A stretch of 64,000 nt of DNA from Caldilineaceae bacterium. Lineage in GTDB: Bacteria; Chloroflexota; Anaerolineae; Caldilineales; Caldilineaceae. Of the stretch, positions 18,260 to 26,845 are shown piece by piece. Location of the stretch: assembly GCA_011523365.1 (NCBI GenBank), contig WTGY01000081.1, forward strand, positions 1 through 64,000, read 5' to 3'. Every line of letters begins with the position of its first letter. The first letter of the stretch is position 1. Below the pieces are notes generated by a model, which worked only from the letters and a program-made list of their open reading frames with translations, had not been told where the DNA came from and made no database searches. A program made the position numbers and the translations under genes.

Positions 18260-19531
18260 TTATGCCTTTACCAGTTCAGGCTGACCGGCGCCATTGGCCG
18301 CGACCGTCTCCGCGAAGGCCTCGGCGACGTTGTCGGTTGCATGCTCGTCGAAACTGGGCATGCCGCAGAACTGTTCATAGTCGATCAACTCGGTGACGGT
18401 CGGATTGTCGCCGCAGACGGGGCAGTCTGAGTCACGATTCACCGTAAGTGTTCGGAATGTCATGTCGAGCGTGTCGATCATGAGCAGCCGTCCAGAAAGA
18501 GGTTCCCCTATGCCGACGATCAGTTTGATTGCTTCGATCGCCTGGATGGAACCTACGATGCCCGGCAGGACGCCCAGCACACCGGCTTCGGCGCAACTTG
18601 GCACCTCGCCGGGCGGCGGCGGGTCCGGGTAGAGGCAGCGATAGCATGGGCTGCCGGCATCTGCCTGTTCCGGCTGATATACGGTCACCTGGCCCTCGAA
18701 CATGAAGATGCTGGCGTCCACGAGAGGGATGCCGAGCATCTGGCAGGCATCGTTTACAAGATAACGGGTCGGGAAATTGTCCGAACCATTTATGACGACG
18801 TCGTAGCCCTGCATGATCTCAAAAGCGTTGTGGCTCGTTATCGGCTCACGATAGCCCATGACTGTGACATCGGGATTGATCTCGGCGATGCGGTCGCGGG
18901 CCGATTCAACTTTGGGGCGGCCGACGTCGCTTTCCCCGTGGAGAACCTGTCGCTGCAGGTTGGAAACGTCGACCACGTCAAAGTCGATGATGCCGAGCTG
19001 GCCCACACCGGCCGCGGCAAGATAGATGGCGGCCGGGCTGCCCAGGCCGCCGGCGCCGATGAGAAGCACCTTGCTGTCAAGAAGCTTGATCTGACCCTCT
19101 TCCCCAATTTCGTCCAGAATCGTGTGGCGGCTGTAGCGTATGCCCTGTTCGTCGGACAGTACCGTAGGCACCTTGAAAGGCAAACCTGCGTTCTTCCAGC
19201 CGCCGAATCCACCGTTAAGTGAGTAGACGTCGGTATAGCCCATTTCCTGCACATTGCGTGCGGCCAGAAGTGAGCGCACGCCGCCAGCACAGTAGATCAC
19301 GACCGGTTGCGAGCGGTCCGGCTGGTGTTGCTCGATCTGCAACTCCAGGTGACCGCGCGGCAGGAATGAGGCGTCAGGGATGTGACCCTGTACCCATTCA
19401 TCGCGCTCACGAATATCGATGAGCGTCATGTCATCGCCGCTGTCGACCCGGTTCTTCACTTCGTTTACCGTGATCTCCTGGACTTCGCTTCTTGCCAACT
19501 GCAGCAGTTGATCTCGGTTGAGTTGCGCCAT
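18260..19531 (-). CDS. Rhodanese-ThiF/MoeB fusion: sulfur-carrier adenylyltransferase/sulfurtransferase (MoeZ-like)
   Basis: This 423-residue protein joins two activities. Residues about 20-120 are a rhodanese domain (LIDIRERDEWVQGHIP, active-site Cys81 in YCAGGVRS). Residues about 130-390 are a ThiF/MoeB E1-like domain, with RYSRHTILDEIG, the nucleotide loop LLIGAGGLGSPAA, NLQRQVLHG, NGSDNFPTRYLVND and two zinc pairs (CYRC and CPVC). It should adenylate the carboxyl end of a ubiquitin-like carrier and load it with sulfur. In the mycobacterial MoeZ the rhodanese is C-terminal; here the order is reversed. The ATG follows AGGTGAAC, which includes the cysO stop, so the two genes are coupled. Confidence 0.93.
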   Translation of the reverse strand: MAQLNRDQLLQLARSEVQEITVNEVKNRVDSGDDMTLIDIRERDEWVQGHIPDASFLPRGHLELQIEQHQPDRSQPVVIYCAGGVRSLLAARNVQEMGYTDVYSLNGGFGGWKNAGLPFKVPTVLSDEQGIRYSRHTILDEIGEEGQIKLLDSKVLLIGAGGLGSPAAIYLAAAGVGQLGIIDFDVVDVSNLQRQVLHGESDVGRPKVESARDRIAEINPDVTVMGYREPITSHNAFEIMQGYDVVINGSDNFPTRYLVNDACQMLGIPLVDASIFMFEGQVTVYQPEQADAGSPCYRCLYPDPPPPGEVPSCAEAGVLGVLPGIVGSIQAIEAIKLIVGIGEPLSGRLLMIDTLDMTFRTLTVNRDSDCPVCGDNPTVTELIDYEQFCGMPSFDEHATDNVAEAFAETVAANGAGQPELVKA

Positions 19532-19534
19532 AGT

Positions 19535-19813
19535 TCACCTGCTCCCGCCGGCCATCGCCGGCACAATTGATATCTTGTCGCCATCGTCGACGGACGTCGC
19601 CAGCCCGTCCAGGGTGCGAATCTCGTCGTCGTTGCGGAACACGTTTATGAACCGTTTTACGTTACCGTTTTCGTCCAGAAGCCTCTCACCGATGCCCGGG
19701 TAGTTGCCTTCCAGTTGACCTATCACTTCGCCAACCGTTGTTCCGGTCGCTTCCACCTTCGACTGCCCGGCGGTGAAGCGGCGCAGTGCGGTCGGCACGA
19801 ACACAGTTGCCAT
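19535..19813 (-). CDS. cysO: CysO/MoaD/ThiS-like sulfur carrier protein with GGSR tail
   Basis: A 92-residue beta-grasp protein. VFVPTALRRFTAGQSKVE and VGEVIGQLEGNYPGIGERLLDENG match the CysO/MoaD_2 family, and it ends DKISIVPAMAGGSR. The functional di-glycine is residues 89-90 and is followed by Ser91-Arg92. Carriers of this family work only with a free GG end, so the tail would need removal; a JAMM peptidase gene upstream could do this. The start has GGAGAG upstream. Its stop lies inside the ribosome-binding site of the next gene. It probably carries sulfur as a thiocarboxylate to CysM. Confidence 0.9.
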   Translation of the reverse strand: MATVFVPTALRRFTAGQSKVEATGTTVGEVIGQLEGNYPGIGERLLDENGNVKRFINVFRNDDEIRTLDGLATSVDDGDKISIVPAMAGGSR

Positions 19814-19859
19814 TCTTCGGCTCTCCTTTTCTAGATCGTTTCAGTACAGCGTAATCGAG

Positions 19860-20160
19860 GCCCTGGGCGACCCCACAGAAAACGCCGGAACCATCATGGC
19901 GATGAGTCCGGCGTTTGGATTCCAACTTGGCACGGTATCCTGATTCCAAGCGCTAGCCGAAATGTACCTGCGCCAACTGATATGGACTGGGGTCACTCGA
20001 CAAGGGAAACGTCTGTCGAGTGCGGGCCAAAAGCCAAGCGAACGCCCTCATCGCTCCTGTTCCGGACAGCGGGAAACCACCAGCCTCATGCTGGCGGCGC
20101 CCGCTAAGGACACGAGCAGGTATTCAGGTAGGTCGCCTGTCTTTGAGCACGCATCAGGAT
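19860..20160 (-). promoter_or_regulatory. Candidate structured leader RNA upstream of cysO
   Basis: On the minus strand several hairpins lie in series upstream of cysO. GCGGG (near 20104) encloses CCAGC-ATGA-GGCTGG and closes with CCCGC. CACTCGACA pairs with TGTCGAGTG (20014-20022 and 19994-20002, 11-base loop). AACGCCGGA pairs with TCCGGCGTT (19907-19915 and 19881-19889), followed by TTCTGT, like a weak intrinsic terminator about 65 bases before the cysO ATG. None of the riboswitch families I know (SAM-I, cobalamin, TPP, Moco, T-box) matches. It could be a novel attenuator, a small RNA, or chance inverted repeats. No protein gene is seen between 19814 and 20233. Confidence 0.4.
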
Positions 20161-20233
20161 AAGAATGCCTTAATTTGTTTACCTAGCCGTCACTATAGTT
20201 CTTGAAGCGACAAAAGTCAAACTGTTGGAATGC

Positions 20234-20693
20234 GGGGGTGCATCCCAGATTTGGGGTGGAAGCAGTCTGGCGAGGAATCAGTGCCTGCGGTGGCTGGAAC
20301 TGTTACCGTCTTTGGGCGAGACGCAGTGCAGGCGCTAAGCCTGGCCTCATCGTGGGGTCCGTTAAATGGAGGGGGCGCGAGGGCAGGCACAAGGCCGGCA
20401 CCTACAGGGAATCGAAGGGGCTGTGGGGACGTGGTCTGGCTAGACCCGTTGGACTGGGCACCTGTTACCAATGTCGACACCCGGTTGACGAGGCATGTTG
20501 TAGGAGAGGGGGCGTTGCGGGGGCGGAGCCCCCGCACAAGGGAGGGCCGAATAGGCCCGACCGCCCAGAACTGCAGCAGTTAGTAGTCAGTGGCGGGGCT
20601 TATTCTGGTGGAAACTGGAATGGGAACTGACCAAGGCTTGGGTGCCTCCGGAGGTATGCGACGACTGTTCATCCCAATTTGGGATGCACCCGA
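20234..20693. repeat. MITE-like dispersed repeat, copy 2 (complete)
   Basis: An element of about 460 bp bounded by inverted ends: GGGTGCATCCCAGATTTGGGG on the left (from 20236), and the inverse of GGGTGCATCCCAAATTGGGAT on the right (20672-20692). It aligns along most of its length with copy 3 (44268-44738), and its right half with copy 1. Inside lie the hairpins GCGGGGGC-GGA-GCCCCCGC (20517-20535) and GGGCC-GAATA-GGCCC (20544-20558). No transposase is encoded. A 106-codon open frame on the minus strand reads VGAGLVPAL-type sequence and is best seen as a by-product of the repeat. Bases 20694-20849 hold nothing recognisable. Confidence 0.8.
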
Positions 20694-20849
20694 ATGCGGA
20701 AGTCAATGCAAAGGGGCGGGTAGAATCCTGAGACCTCTGACGAATTACACAGAATTCCAAGATTCGTCGTCATCCAGGTGGCAGCCAAGGTGAATTGGAG
20801 CGGCCTTCGCTGCCAGTTGGCGGATCGACGAGGTAAGGGATCCTAGAGA

Positions 20850-21461
20850 TTACCCCCCTTCCGTTATGTGCACCGGGAACTCTCTCACGTCGACGACCCT
20901 GAAGTCTTCAACTGTGCCCGAGTCGTCAAGGGCGAAGACAATGTAGAGAGGAGGAGCAGTCCCGATAAGAAAGTCTCCCAGTTCCTGCGGCACGGGGGCG
21001 CCGGCGTCCTGAAAGTAGCCGAACAGGCCGGGCCTGACCTCATTGAAAGGGATGGCATTTCGGACCGCGTCCAGGTCCGCATCGGGCCAAAGCGGTTCCA
21101 TTCGAAAGGCCCGGATCGCAGGCGCGTCGTCGAATTCCAGCGAACAGATGAGGTAATAGGTCTCCGGGTAATGGGCGTTCCAGGCATCGGTGGCTGAAGG
21201 ATAGGCGACCGAAACGGGATGAGAGTGGTAGATCGCCACCATTTCGTCTCCTGCCTCTTCAAACTCGAACTGCTTCAGGAGCGTTTGTGGGTCAACATCG
21301 TAGTTGTCAATTTTGTCGTCGGCCAAGTTGCGGGCACGGTAGAGCTGTGTCGCCCGCCCTTCCCTTCCCCTCAAGATACCGCAAATCTCCTCAGGTTTCC
21401 CTTCGCGGGCGTGGGCGATAATGCCATCATAGACTGTTCGAGCCAGGTGGACGATGCTCAT
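20850..21461 (-). CDS. mec: JAMM/MPN+ metallopeptidase (M67 family, Mec-like)
   Basis: A 203-residue protein with the complete JAMM zinc motif: Glu25 (PEEICGIL), then [14 protein letters not shown] giving His79-x-His81, Ser89 and Asp92 with the exact HxH-x7-S-x2-D spacing. In Mycobacterium tuberculosis the homologous Mec releases cysteine from the carrier CysO; in Pseudomonas QbsD trims the two-residue tail of carrier QbsE. Either role fits the GGSR-ended carrier encoded 1 kb downstream on the same strand. The start follows AGGAG with good spacing. A MITE-like repeat separates it from cysO, so co-transcription is uncertain. Confidence 0.9.
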   Translation of the reverse strand: MSIVHLARTVYDGIIAHAREGKPEEICGILRGREGRATQLYRARNLADDKIDNYDVDPQTLLKQFEFEEAGDEMVAIYHSHPVSVAYPSATDAWNAHYPETYYLICSLEFDDAPAIRAFRMEPLWPDADLDAVRNAIPFNEVRPGLFGYFQDAGAPVPQELGDFLIGTAPPLYIVFALDDSGTVEDFRVVDVREFPVHITEGG

Positions 21462-21636
21462 AGGACACTCCTGAATGAGATAGCTGGGGTCGCCTTAATT
21501 CGCCACTAACGAGGCCTGCAAATTGTACAATCACTCTTGGAAAAATCGCTAAAGACGGTGAGCTTCGCCAGGAATCTGTCGGGTGCGGAGAAGGCAGAAA
21601 TGCCCGCGGCGGGGCATGCGAAAACATGGCTGGGAA

Positions 21637-21665
21637 TTGAAAAACCTCGGCCGCTATGATACGAT
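21637..21665 (+). promoter_or_regulatory. Candidate sigma70 promoter for the CHAT gene
   Basis: TTGAAA (21637-21642) and TACGAT (21660-21665) are spaced by 17 bases, about 75 bases before the CHAT start codon, in the divergent region between the JAMM and CHAT genes. Confidence 0.5.
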
Positions 21666-21740
21666 CCTGCGCACCACTTCCGGCAGTATTTGACCGCATT
21701 ACGATACAGGCCCATTGACTTTCCCCGTGGAAGGCGAAGC

Positions 21741-23948
21741 ATGGCAGGCGTAGAAGGCAGACGACAGGAGTTTTCCTCGCGAAGCTGGGATGATCGCCAG
21801 CTCCTGAACATCGTGGATTCGGTCCTGCGCCGGTTCTTTCGCAGCTATTGGACCCTCGACCCGCTGACGCGGAGCCAGGTAGACCGTCTGCGGACGGCGG
21901 CGGCGGCGGCGGCAGGTGAGACGAACATCAGTGCGCTGGAAAGGCGCGCCGTCCTCACCAGCTTTCTGGACGACATCGCGTCTATCGACGCAACGCTGCC
22001 GCTCATCGAAGAAGCGTTGCACGGCGGCATTGCGGGTGACAGTCCCGGCTACGGGAGGGCAATGGGTGTAAGCTACCTGCAGGCGCTCAACCTACTGCGG
22101 ACAATGCGCGATGACCCCTCCAACTACGTACCGCGATCCTATCGTGTGCCGCCCGCTCCCGCCCTTCGGGGTGCTGGCCCTCCGCCGACCGATTCAAGCG
22201 GACTGCCGCGGCCAGGCGGTCAGGCGAAGAGAGGCTCGATGCCGTTACGAGAAGGTGCAGCGGCCCCTGCCGCAGGCGTAGCGAGTCGGGACGCGGTCAT
22301 CCAGTTTCACACCTACGTTGATTTTCCGCCGACTATCTCCAATCGCAACGACGTCAAGTATCCTCTGGTTGTGCAGCTGGTTCGCGACCGTCCTCGTGAG
22401 AGCCGCGGCCAGGCCGAGGTCGATATCGCGTTTCAGGACGAAATCGAGTATGTGGACGTTGTGGTGCGCGCACCGGGGTTTGAAGAGGTCAGCGGTTATG
22501 GCGGCGGCGCTCGCGAGGGTCCCGCCCTGCGGCGTACCATCGCGGTTCCTCAGGAGGGTGATTCGCAGCCGGCCGTTTTTCTCTTCCAACTTGCTGACGA
22601 CCGTACCGGCCCACAGTGGGTTACGGTCGATTTCTACCACCGTGGCAGGAACGCAGGTTCATTGACATTGGAGGTCGCGGTAAGGAGCTTCCCTTTCCTA
22701 CGCGGGGGCACCCGGCGCCTGGCGGACATCAGCAGCGAGGAAGAAGAAGATCCTCCCGTATTCGGCACGGCCTCCGTAGTCCGTGCCGGTGAAGGTGTAT
22801 CCATACCTCAGGGCACGCCGATTCCGGCTGCAGACATAGAGCTGCGCATCACACGAGACGCCGACGGACGAACACTTCATTTCCATCTCCATTCGCAGAA
22901 GATATCTGCCCTGGATGGACGAAGCGCCGGCTCAATCGTCTTCAATGACCTCTCTCGACCCGACCTCTTTTTCGACCGGCTGGCAGAGCGACTAAGCACC
23001 TTTGCGGCCCGGGCCGGCACCGATCTTCCCGGCGCCGAAGCTGTTCGCATGGAAGTGGAAGTCGCTGACCTCGGTATCGAGCTTTATGAGCAGCTATTCC
23101 CTGCTCCCTTGCGACAGCTTTACTGGGAGATCAAGACGCGGCGGGACGCCGGGGAGTTGAGGAACCTTTTGATCGTCAGTGACGAACCCTGGATTCCCTG
23201 GGAGCTGGTAAAGCCCTACGACTTTGTGGACGGCGAGGATGTCGAGGACGACCATCTAGCCGGAGCATGGTGCATGAGCCGCTGGCTGGCAGGGGCAGCG
23301 GTGCCATCCGACCTGAACATCCGTGCCGCTCGTCTTGTCGCGCCGATGATTTCGCTGGAATTTGTAAACCAAGAGATTCAGTATTTCGACAGCCTGGCGG
23401 CGCGGAAGATCGAGACCGCGGCGCCGGTCACCACCCGCGACCAGTTCCTTGATCTGGCGGAGCAAGGCGGAGCCCAGCTCTTGCACTTCGCAACCCACGG
23501 CAACTATAACCAGGCCTTTGTGGACGAGTCTCCGATCGTCTTGGAGGGCGACCCGTTGTTCCCCAGTGACCTGACGCGGCGTCGGGCCAAGGGGCTACGT
23601 CGCGAAAAGCCGCTCATATTCCTGAATACCTGTCATGGCGCCCGTGTCGGCTACAACCTGACCGGGCTGGGGGGCTGGGCAAAGCGTCTGGTGGACCATC
23701 TGGGCGTCACCGCGTTCGTGGGCGCGCTGTGGGAGGTGCACGACGAGCTGGCCTCAAGGTTCGCACACATCTTCTATGAGGAGCTCTGGGCCGGGAAGAC
23801 GCTTGGCGAAGCCTTCTACTCGGCAAGGCAGCAGGTGCGAGCCGTGCAGGGCGCCAACCCCACGTGGCTCGCCTATACCCTTTACGGCGATCCCAATAGC
23901 CGCGTCTTCTGGCGATCGGAAGGTCGCACGGCCAATCCGGGCCGTTGA
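21741..23948 (+). CDS. CHAT-domain protease (caspase-like fold) with unassigned N-terminal domains
   Basis: A 735-residue protein with three parts. The helical N-terminal region (1-130) contains a run of seven alanines. A proline-rich linker leads to a beta-rich middle domain (about 180-340). The C-terminal CHAT domain (about 450-735) contains LHFATHGNY (catalytic His586), IFLNTCHGARVG (catalytic Cys631), FVGALWEVHD and GEAFYSARQQV. CHAT proteins are caspase-clan cysteine proteases, known as effectors in gasdermin, Craspase and other conflict systems, though many are uncharacterised. The ATG at 21741 follows GGAAGG. Its stop lies 23 bases before the mutS ATG, suggesting co-transcription. The substrate and trigger are unknown. 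Confidence 0.88.
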   Translation: MAGVEGRRQEFSSRSWDDRQLLNIVDSVLRRFFRSYWTLDPLTRSQVDRLRTAAAAAAGETNISALERRAVLTSFLDDIASIDATLPLIEEALHGGIAGDSPGYGRAMGVSYLQALNLLRTMRDDPSNYVPRSYRVPPAPALRGAGPPPTDSSGLPRPGGQAKRGSMPLREGAAAPAAGVASRDAVIQFHTYVDFPPTISNRNDVKYPLVVQLVRDRPRESRGQAEVDIAFQDEIEYVDVVVRAPGFEEVSGYGGGAREGPALRRTIAVPQEGDSQPAVFLFQLADDRTGPQWVTVDFYHRGRNAGSLTLEVAVRSFPFLRGGTRRLADISSEEEEDPPVFGTASVVRAGEGVSIPQGTPIPAADIELRITRDADGRTLHFHLHSQKISALDGRSAGSIVFNDLSRPDLFFDRLAERLSTFAARAGTDLPGAEAVRMEVEVADLGIELYEQLFPAPLRQLYWEIKTRRDAGELRNLLIVSDEPWIPWELVKPYDFVDGEDVEDDHLAGAWCMSRWLAGAAVPSDLNIRAARLVAPMISLEFVNQEIQYFDSLAARKIETAAPVTTRDQFLDLAEQGGAQLLHFATHGNYNQAFVDESPIVLEGDPLFPSDLTRRRAKGLRREKPLIFLNTCHGARVGYNLTGLGGWAKRLVDHLGVTAFVGALWEVHDELASRFAHIFYEELWAGKTLGEAFYSARQQVRAVQGANPTWLAYTLYGDPNSRVFWRSEGRTANPGR

Positions 23949-23971
23949 AGGCAGCCGGACTCTACGCAGCC

Positions 23972-26638
23972 ATGACAACACCGATGCGCCGTCAGTACCT
24001 GCAATTGAAGAGCCAGCATCCGGACTGCATTCTGCTGTTCCGCCTGGGGGACTTTTACGAAGCCTTCGATCACGACGCTGAGATCGTGGCTGAGGTCTGC
24101 GACGTTGTGCTCACCAGCCGACCTGTCGGCAACAACCAGCGCGTGCCGCTGGCCGGCGTTCCCTATCACAGCGTCGAAGGCTACTTGGCGAAGCTGGTGG
24201 AGGCCGGACACAAGGTAGCCATCGCGGAACAGGTCAGCGAACCGGGGTCTGGTTTGGTGGATCGGGAGATTCAGCAGGTAATCACGAAGGGCACAATCGC
24301 TGAACCCTCGATGCTTGACGACACGCGCAACAACTACCTGGTTGCCGTGCTGATCAACGCACGCGGCGAAAAGGCGGGTATAGCATATTGTGACATCACT
24401 ACAGGTGAGTTTGCGGCAACACAGATCAACAGCAACGGCTTGGCTGAAACCGAGCAGCATCTGGAAGAGGAGCTGGCACGCCTGCGGCCAAGCGAACTTA
24501 TCACGTCAGAATGGAATGTAGAAGAGAGCGGCCTCGCACCACTGATCTCCAGCTTGCAGGCGCAGGTTTCCACTGTTGAAGCCTGGCAGGTTGAGATTGA
24601 CACTGCCCGAAGTGTTCTACAGATGCATCTTGGAGTCCGCAGCCTGGACGGATTCGGCTTGCAGGATAGGCCGCAGGCGGTGCGCGCCGCTGCAGCCATT
24701 CTCGCCTATTTGCAGGAGATGCAACCCAGCGCGCTCTCGCAGCTGGTCAGGCTGCACAGCTATGCGGTGAGCGAGTTCATGGTGTTGGACGACTCCACGC
24801 GGCGCAATCTTGAGCTGACGGAAACGATACGCGGCGCCGACGTGCGGGGCAGCCTTCTCGGCGTATTGGACGAAACACTGACACCAATGGGAGGGCGGCT
24901 GCTGCGGAGCTGGCTGGGACGCCCACTGCTCGATGTCGCTCTCATCAACGTAAGGCTGGGGTCAGTCCAGGCTATGGTGAGCGAGACCGAATTGCGGGGT
25001 CAGGTACGCGATGTGCTGCGAGGCATGGGAGACCTGGAGCGCTGGATCAACCGCATCACCCAGGCCAAAGCGCTGCCGCGCGATCTACTTGGTGTCCGGG
25101 AAATCCTCGGCAGCGCGCCTGCCCTTCGCCAGTTATTCAATTGCTCCGGGCCGGACTCTGAAAGTGTGCCGGGGAGTTGGAATGCGTCCTTTGCCTCATC
25201 AGGCGCCTTTTTCGAACGGATGGCGGGCAGACTGCCGGACTGTAGGCATTCTCTCGAACTTCTACAGCGGGCGATCGACGATGAACCTTCAGCTACGCTG
25301 GCGAATCCGGGCATCATCCGGCCCGGATACAGTGAAGAACTGGACGAAATCGTAGAAAACAGCCGCCACGCAAAGGAGTGGGTAGCCGCGCTTGAAAATG
25401 TGGAACGCAATCGCCTCAATATCCCAAGTCTGAAAGTAAGCTACAACAAGGTCTTCGGCTACTATATTGAAGTTAGAAACACGCATGCGGGCAAGGTGCC
25501 GCAGGAATATATCCGCAAACAGACGCTTACGAACGCGGAACGCTACATAACGCCGGAGCTTAAGGAGTATGAGTCACAGATCCTCAACGCCGACGAGCGC
25601 CGGCTGGCGCTGGAGCAGGAGCTTTTCCGCTGCGTCTGCGCTGACCTGACCGCGCATGCCGACGAGATTCGCGGCCTGGCCGAGGGGCTGGCCCTGCTGG
25701 ATGTGTACGCGTCAATGGCCGAGGTCGCGGTCAAGCGTCGTTACTGTCGCCCTGAGATCGACGACGGCACCGGAATCACAATCACGGGTGGGCGCCACCC
25801 GGTTGTGGAATCGACAAGCGACGAGCCCTTTGTTCCGAATAACGTGCATCTCTCTCCCGGCGAGCTCATTCACATCCTGACCGGCCCGAACATGTCAGGC
25901 AAGTCCACCTATCTGCGGCAGACGGCCCTGATCACTCTCCTGGCACAGATTGGCTCGTTTGTACCTGCGACTGCGGCCCAAATCGGCGTTGTCGATCGGA
26001 TATTCACTCGCATTGGCGCCAGCGACGAGCTCCACCGCGGGCAGTCCACCTTCATGGTCGAGATGATCGAGACGGCCAACATTCTCAACCACGCCACCGA
26101 ACGCAGTTTGCTTATTTTGGACGAGATCGGTCGCGGCACCAGTACATACGACGGACTGGCCATCGCCTGGGCCGTGGTGGAGCATATCCACAATAGCCCA
26201 TCGCTGCGCGCCAAGACGCAGTTCGCAACCCACTACCACGAACTGACCGATCTGGCTGAACGGCTGCCCCAGATCGTCAATTACAATGTGGCCGTAGACG
26301 ACAGCGGCGACGAGGTTGTGTTTTTGCGCCGGATCCTGCCCGGCCGGGCCGACCGGTCCTATGGCGTACACGTGGCGCAGATGGCTGGGTTGCCGAGAGG
26401 GGTTGTACGGCGGGCGGGTGAGATTCTGCTCGATCTGGAGGCCTCCGGCGCGGCCGGCCCTTCGACCCTGTTGGATCAGACGCCCGGACGTAAGCAGAAG
26501 GACGCCATGCAGGTAAGCCTCTTTGCCCATGACCACCCGGTGGTGGAATCGCTGCGCTCGCTGGATGTGGATGCCCTTTCCCCGTTGGATGCGCTCAACA
26601 GGCTTTACGAGCTCAGGCAGTTGGCTGAGTCCAGTTGA
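23972..26638 (+). CDS. mutS: DNA mismatch repair protein MutS
   Basis: An 888-residue protein of normal MutS length. Domain I has GDFYEAFDHDA, the Phe-x-Glu mismatch-reading motif. Connector, lever and clamp regions follow (FGYYIEVRNTHAGKVP, ITPELKEYE). The ATPase domain has LTGPNMSGKSTYLRQ (Walker A), STFMVEM, ILDEIGRGTSTYDGLAIAWAV and TQFATHYHELTDL. It binds mispaired bases and recruits MutL; no mutL gene is in the window. The ATG before TTPMRRQYL is the family-typical start. A TTG at 23945 that overlaps the CHAT stop would add nine residues. It is probably translated from the CHAT transcript. Confidence 0.97.
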   Translation: MTTPMRRQYLQLKSQHPDCILLFRLGDFYEAFDHDAEIVAEVCDVVLTSRPVGNNQRVPLAGVPYHSVEGYLAKLVEAGHKVAIAEQVSEPGSGLVDREIQQVITKGTIAEPSMLDDTRNNYLVAVLINARGEKAGIAYCDITTGEFAATQINSNGLAETEQHLEEELARLRPSELITSEWNVEESGLAPLISSLQAQVSTVEAWQVEIDTARSVLQMHLGVRSLDGFGLQDRPQAVRAAAAILAYLQEMQPSALSQLVRLHSYAVSEFMVLDDSTRRNLELTETIRGADVRGSLLGVLDETLTPMGGRLLRSWLGRPLLDVALINVRLGSVQAMVSETELRGQVRDVLRGMGDLERWINRITQAKALPRDLLGVREILGSAPALRQLFNCSGPDSESVPGSWNASFASSGAFFERMAGRLPDCRHSLELLQRAIDDEPSATLANPGIIRPGYSEELDEIVENSRHAKEWVAALENVERNRLNIPSLKVSYNKVFGYYIEVRNTHAGKVPQEYIRKQTLTNAERYITPELKEYESQILNADERRLALEQELFRCVCADLTAHADEIRGLAEGLALLDVYASMAEVAVKRRYCRPEIDDGTGITITGGRHPVVESTSDEPFVPNNVHLSPGELIHILTGPNMSGKSTYLRQTALITLLAQIGSFVPATAAQIGVVDRIFTRIGASDELHRGQSTFMVEMIETANILNHATERSLLILDEIGRGTSTYDGLAIAWAVVEHIHNSPSLRAKTQFATHYHELTDLAERLPQIVNYNVAVDDSGDEVVFLRRILPGRADRSYGVHVAQMAGLPRGVVRRAGEILLDLEASGAAGPSTLLDQTPGRKQKDAMQVSLFAHDHPVVESLRSLDVDALSPLDALNRLYELRQLAESS

Positions 26639-26718
26639 GCAGAGCTTGCCCCTGATTCTCCTCCTTGAGAAAGGTGAATACAGTTGTTATTGAAGCTTGA
26701 GACTGGGCGAGGAAAGTG

Positions 26719-26786
26719 AATAGCCATCCAGGTCGGAGCATTCCGCCGCGGCCAAAGCCCGCCCGGTTCAAGCTCCGATGGCTATT
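26719..26786. repeat. Large imperfect hairpin downstream of mutS
   Basis: AATAGCCATC (26719-26728), then a five-base bulge and CGGAGC (26734-26739), pair with GCTCCGATGGCTATT (26772-26786) around a 32-base GC-rich loop. The symmetric ends give a stem of 15-16 pairs. There is no long T run, so it is either a factor-dependent terminator, an RNA-stability element or an insertion remnant. Confidence 0.5.
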
Positions 26787-26811
26787 TGATGAATTAGGCG
26801 AGGAGAAAGTC

Positions 26812-26845
26812 GTAGTGCGGAGAAGAATCGCGGTCGCCGCACTAC
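26812..26845. terminator. Hairpin between mutS and the VOC gene, possible terminator
   Basis: GTAGTGCGG (26812-26820) pairs perfectly with CCGCACTAC (26837-26845) around 16 bases, followed by ATTTCCC on the plus strand. It lies between convergent genes and may end one or both transcripts, but the T tract is poor. Confidence 0.4.

Noticed and set aside
17237-21461. Possible ubiquitin-like anti-phage (Bil-type) system: ubiquitin-fold protein, E1-like enzyme and JAMM peptidase together, next to a CHAT protease
   Set aside because: No E2-like gene is present, the E1 has a sulfur-transfer rhodanese domain, and cysM is in the same operon. Cysteine synthesis explains all parts.
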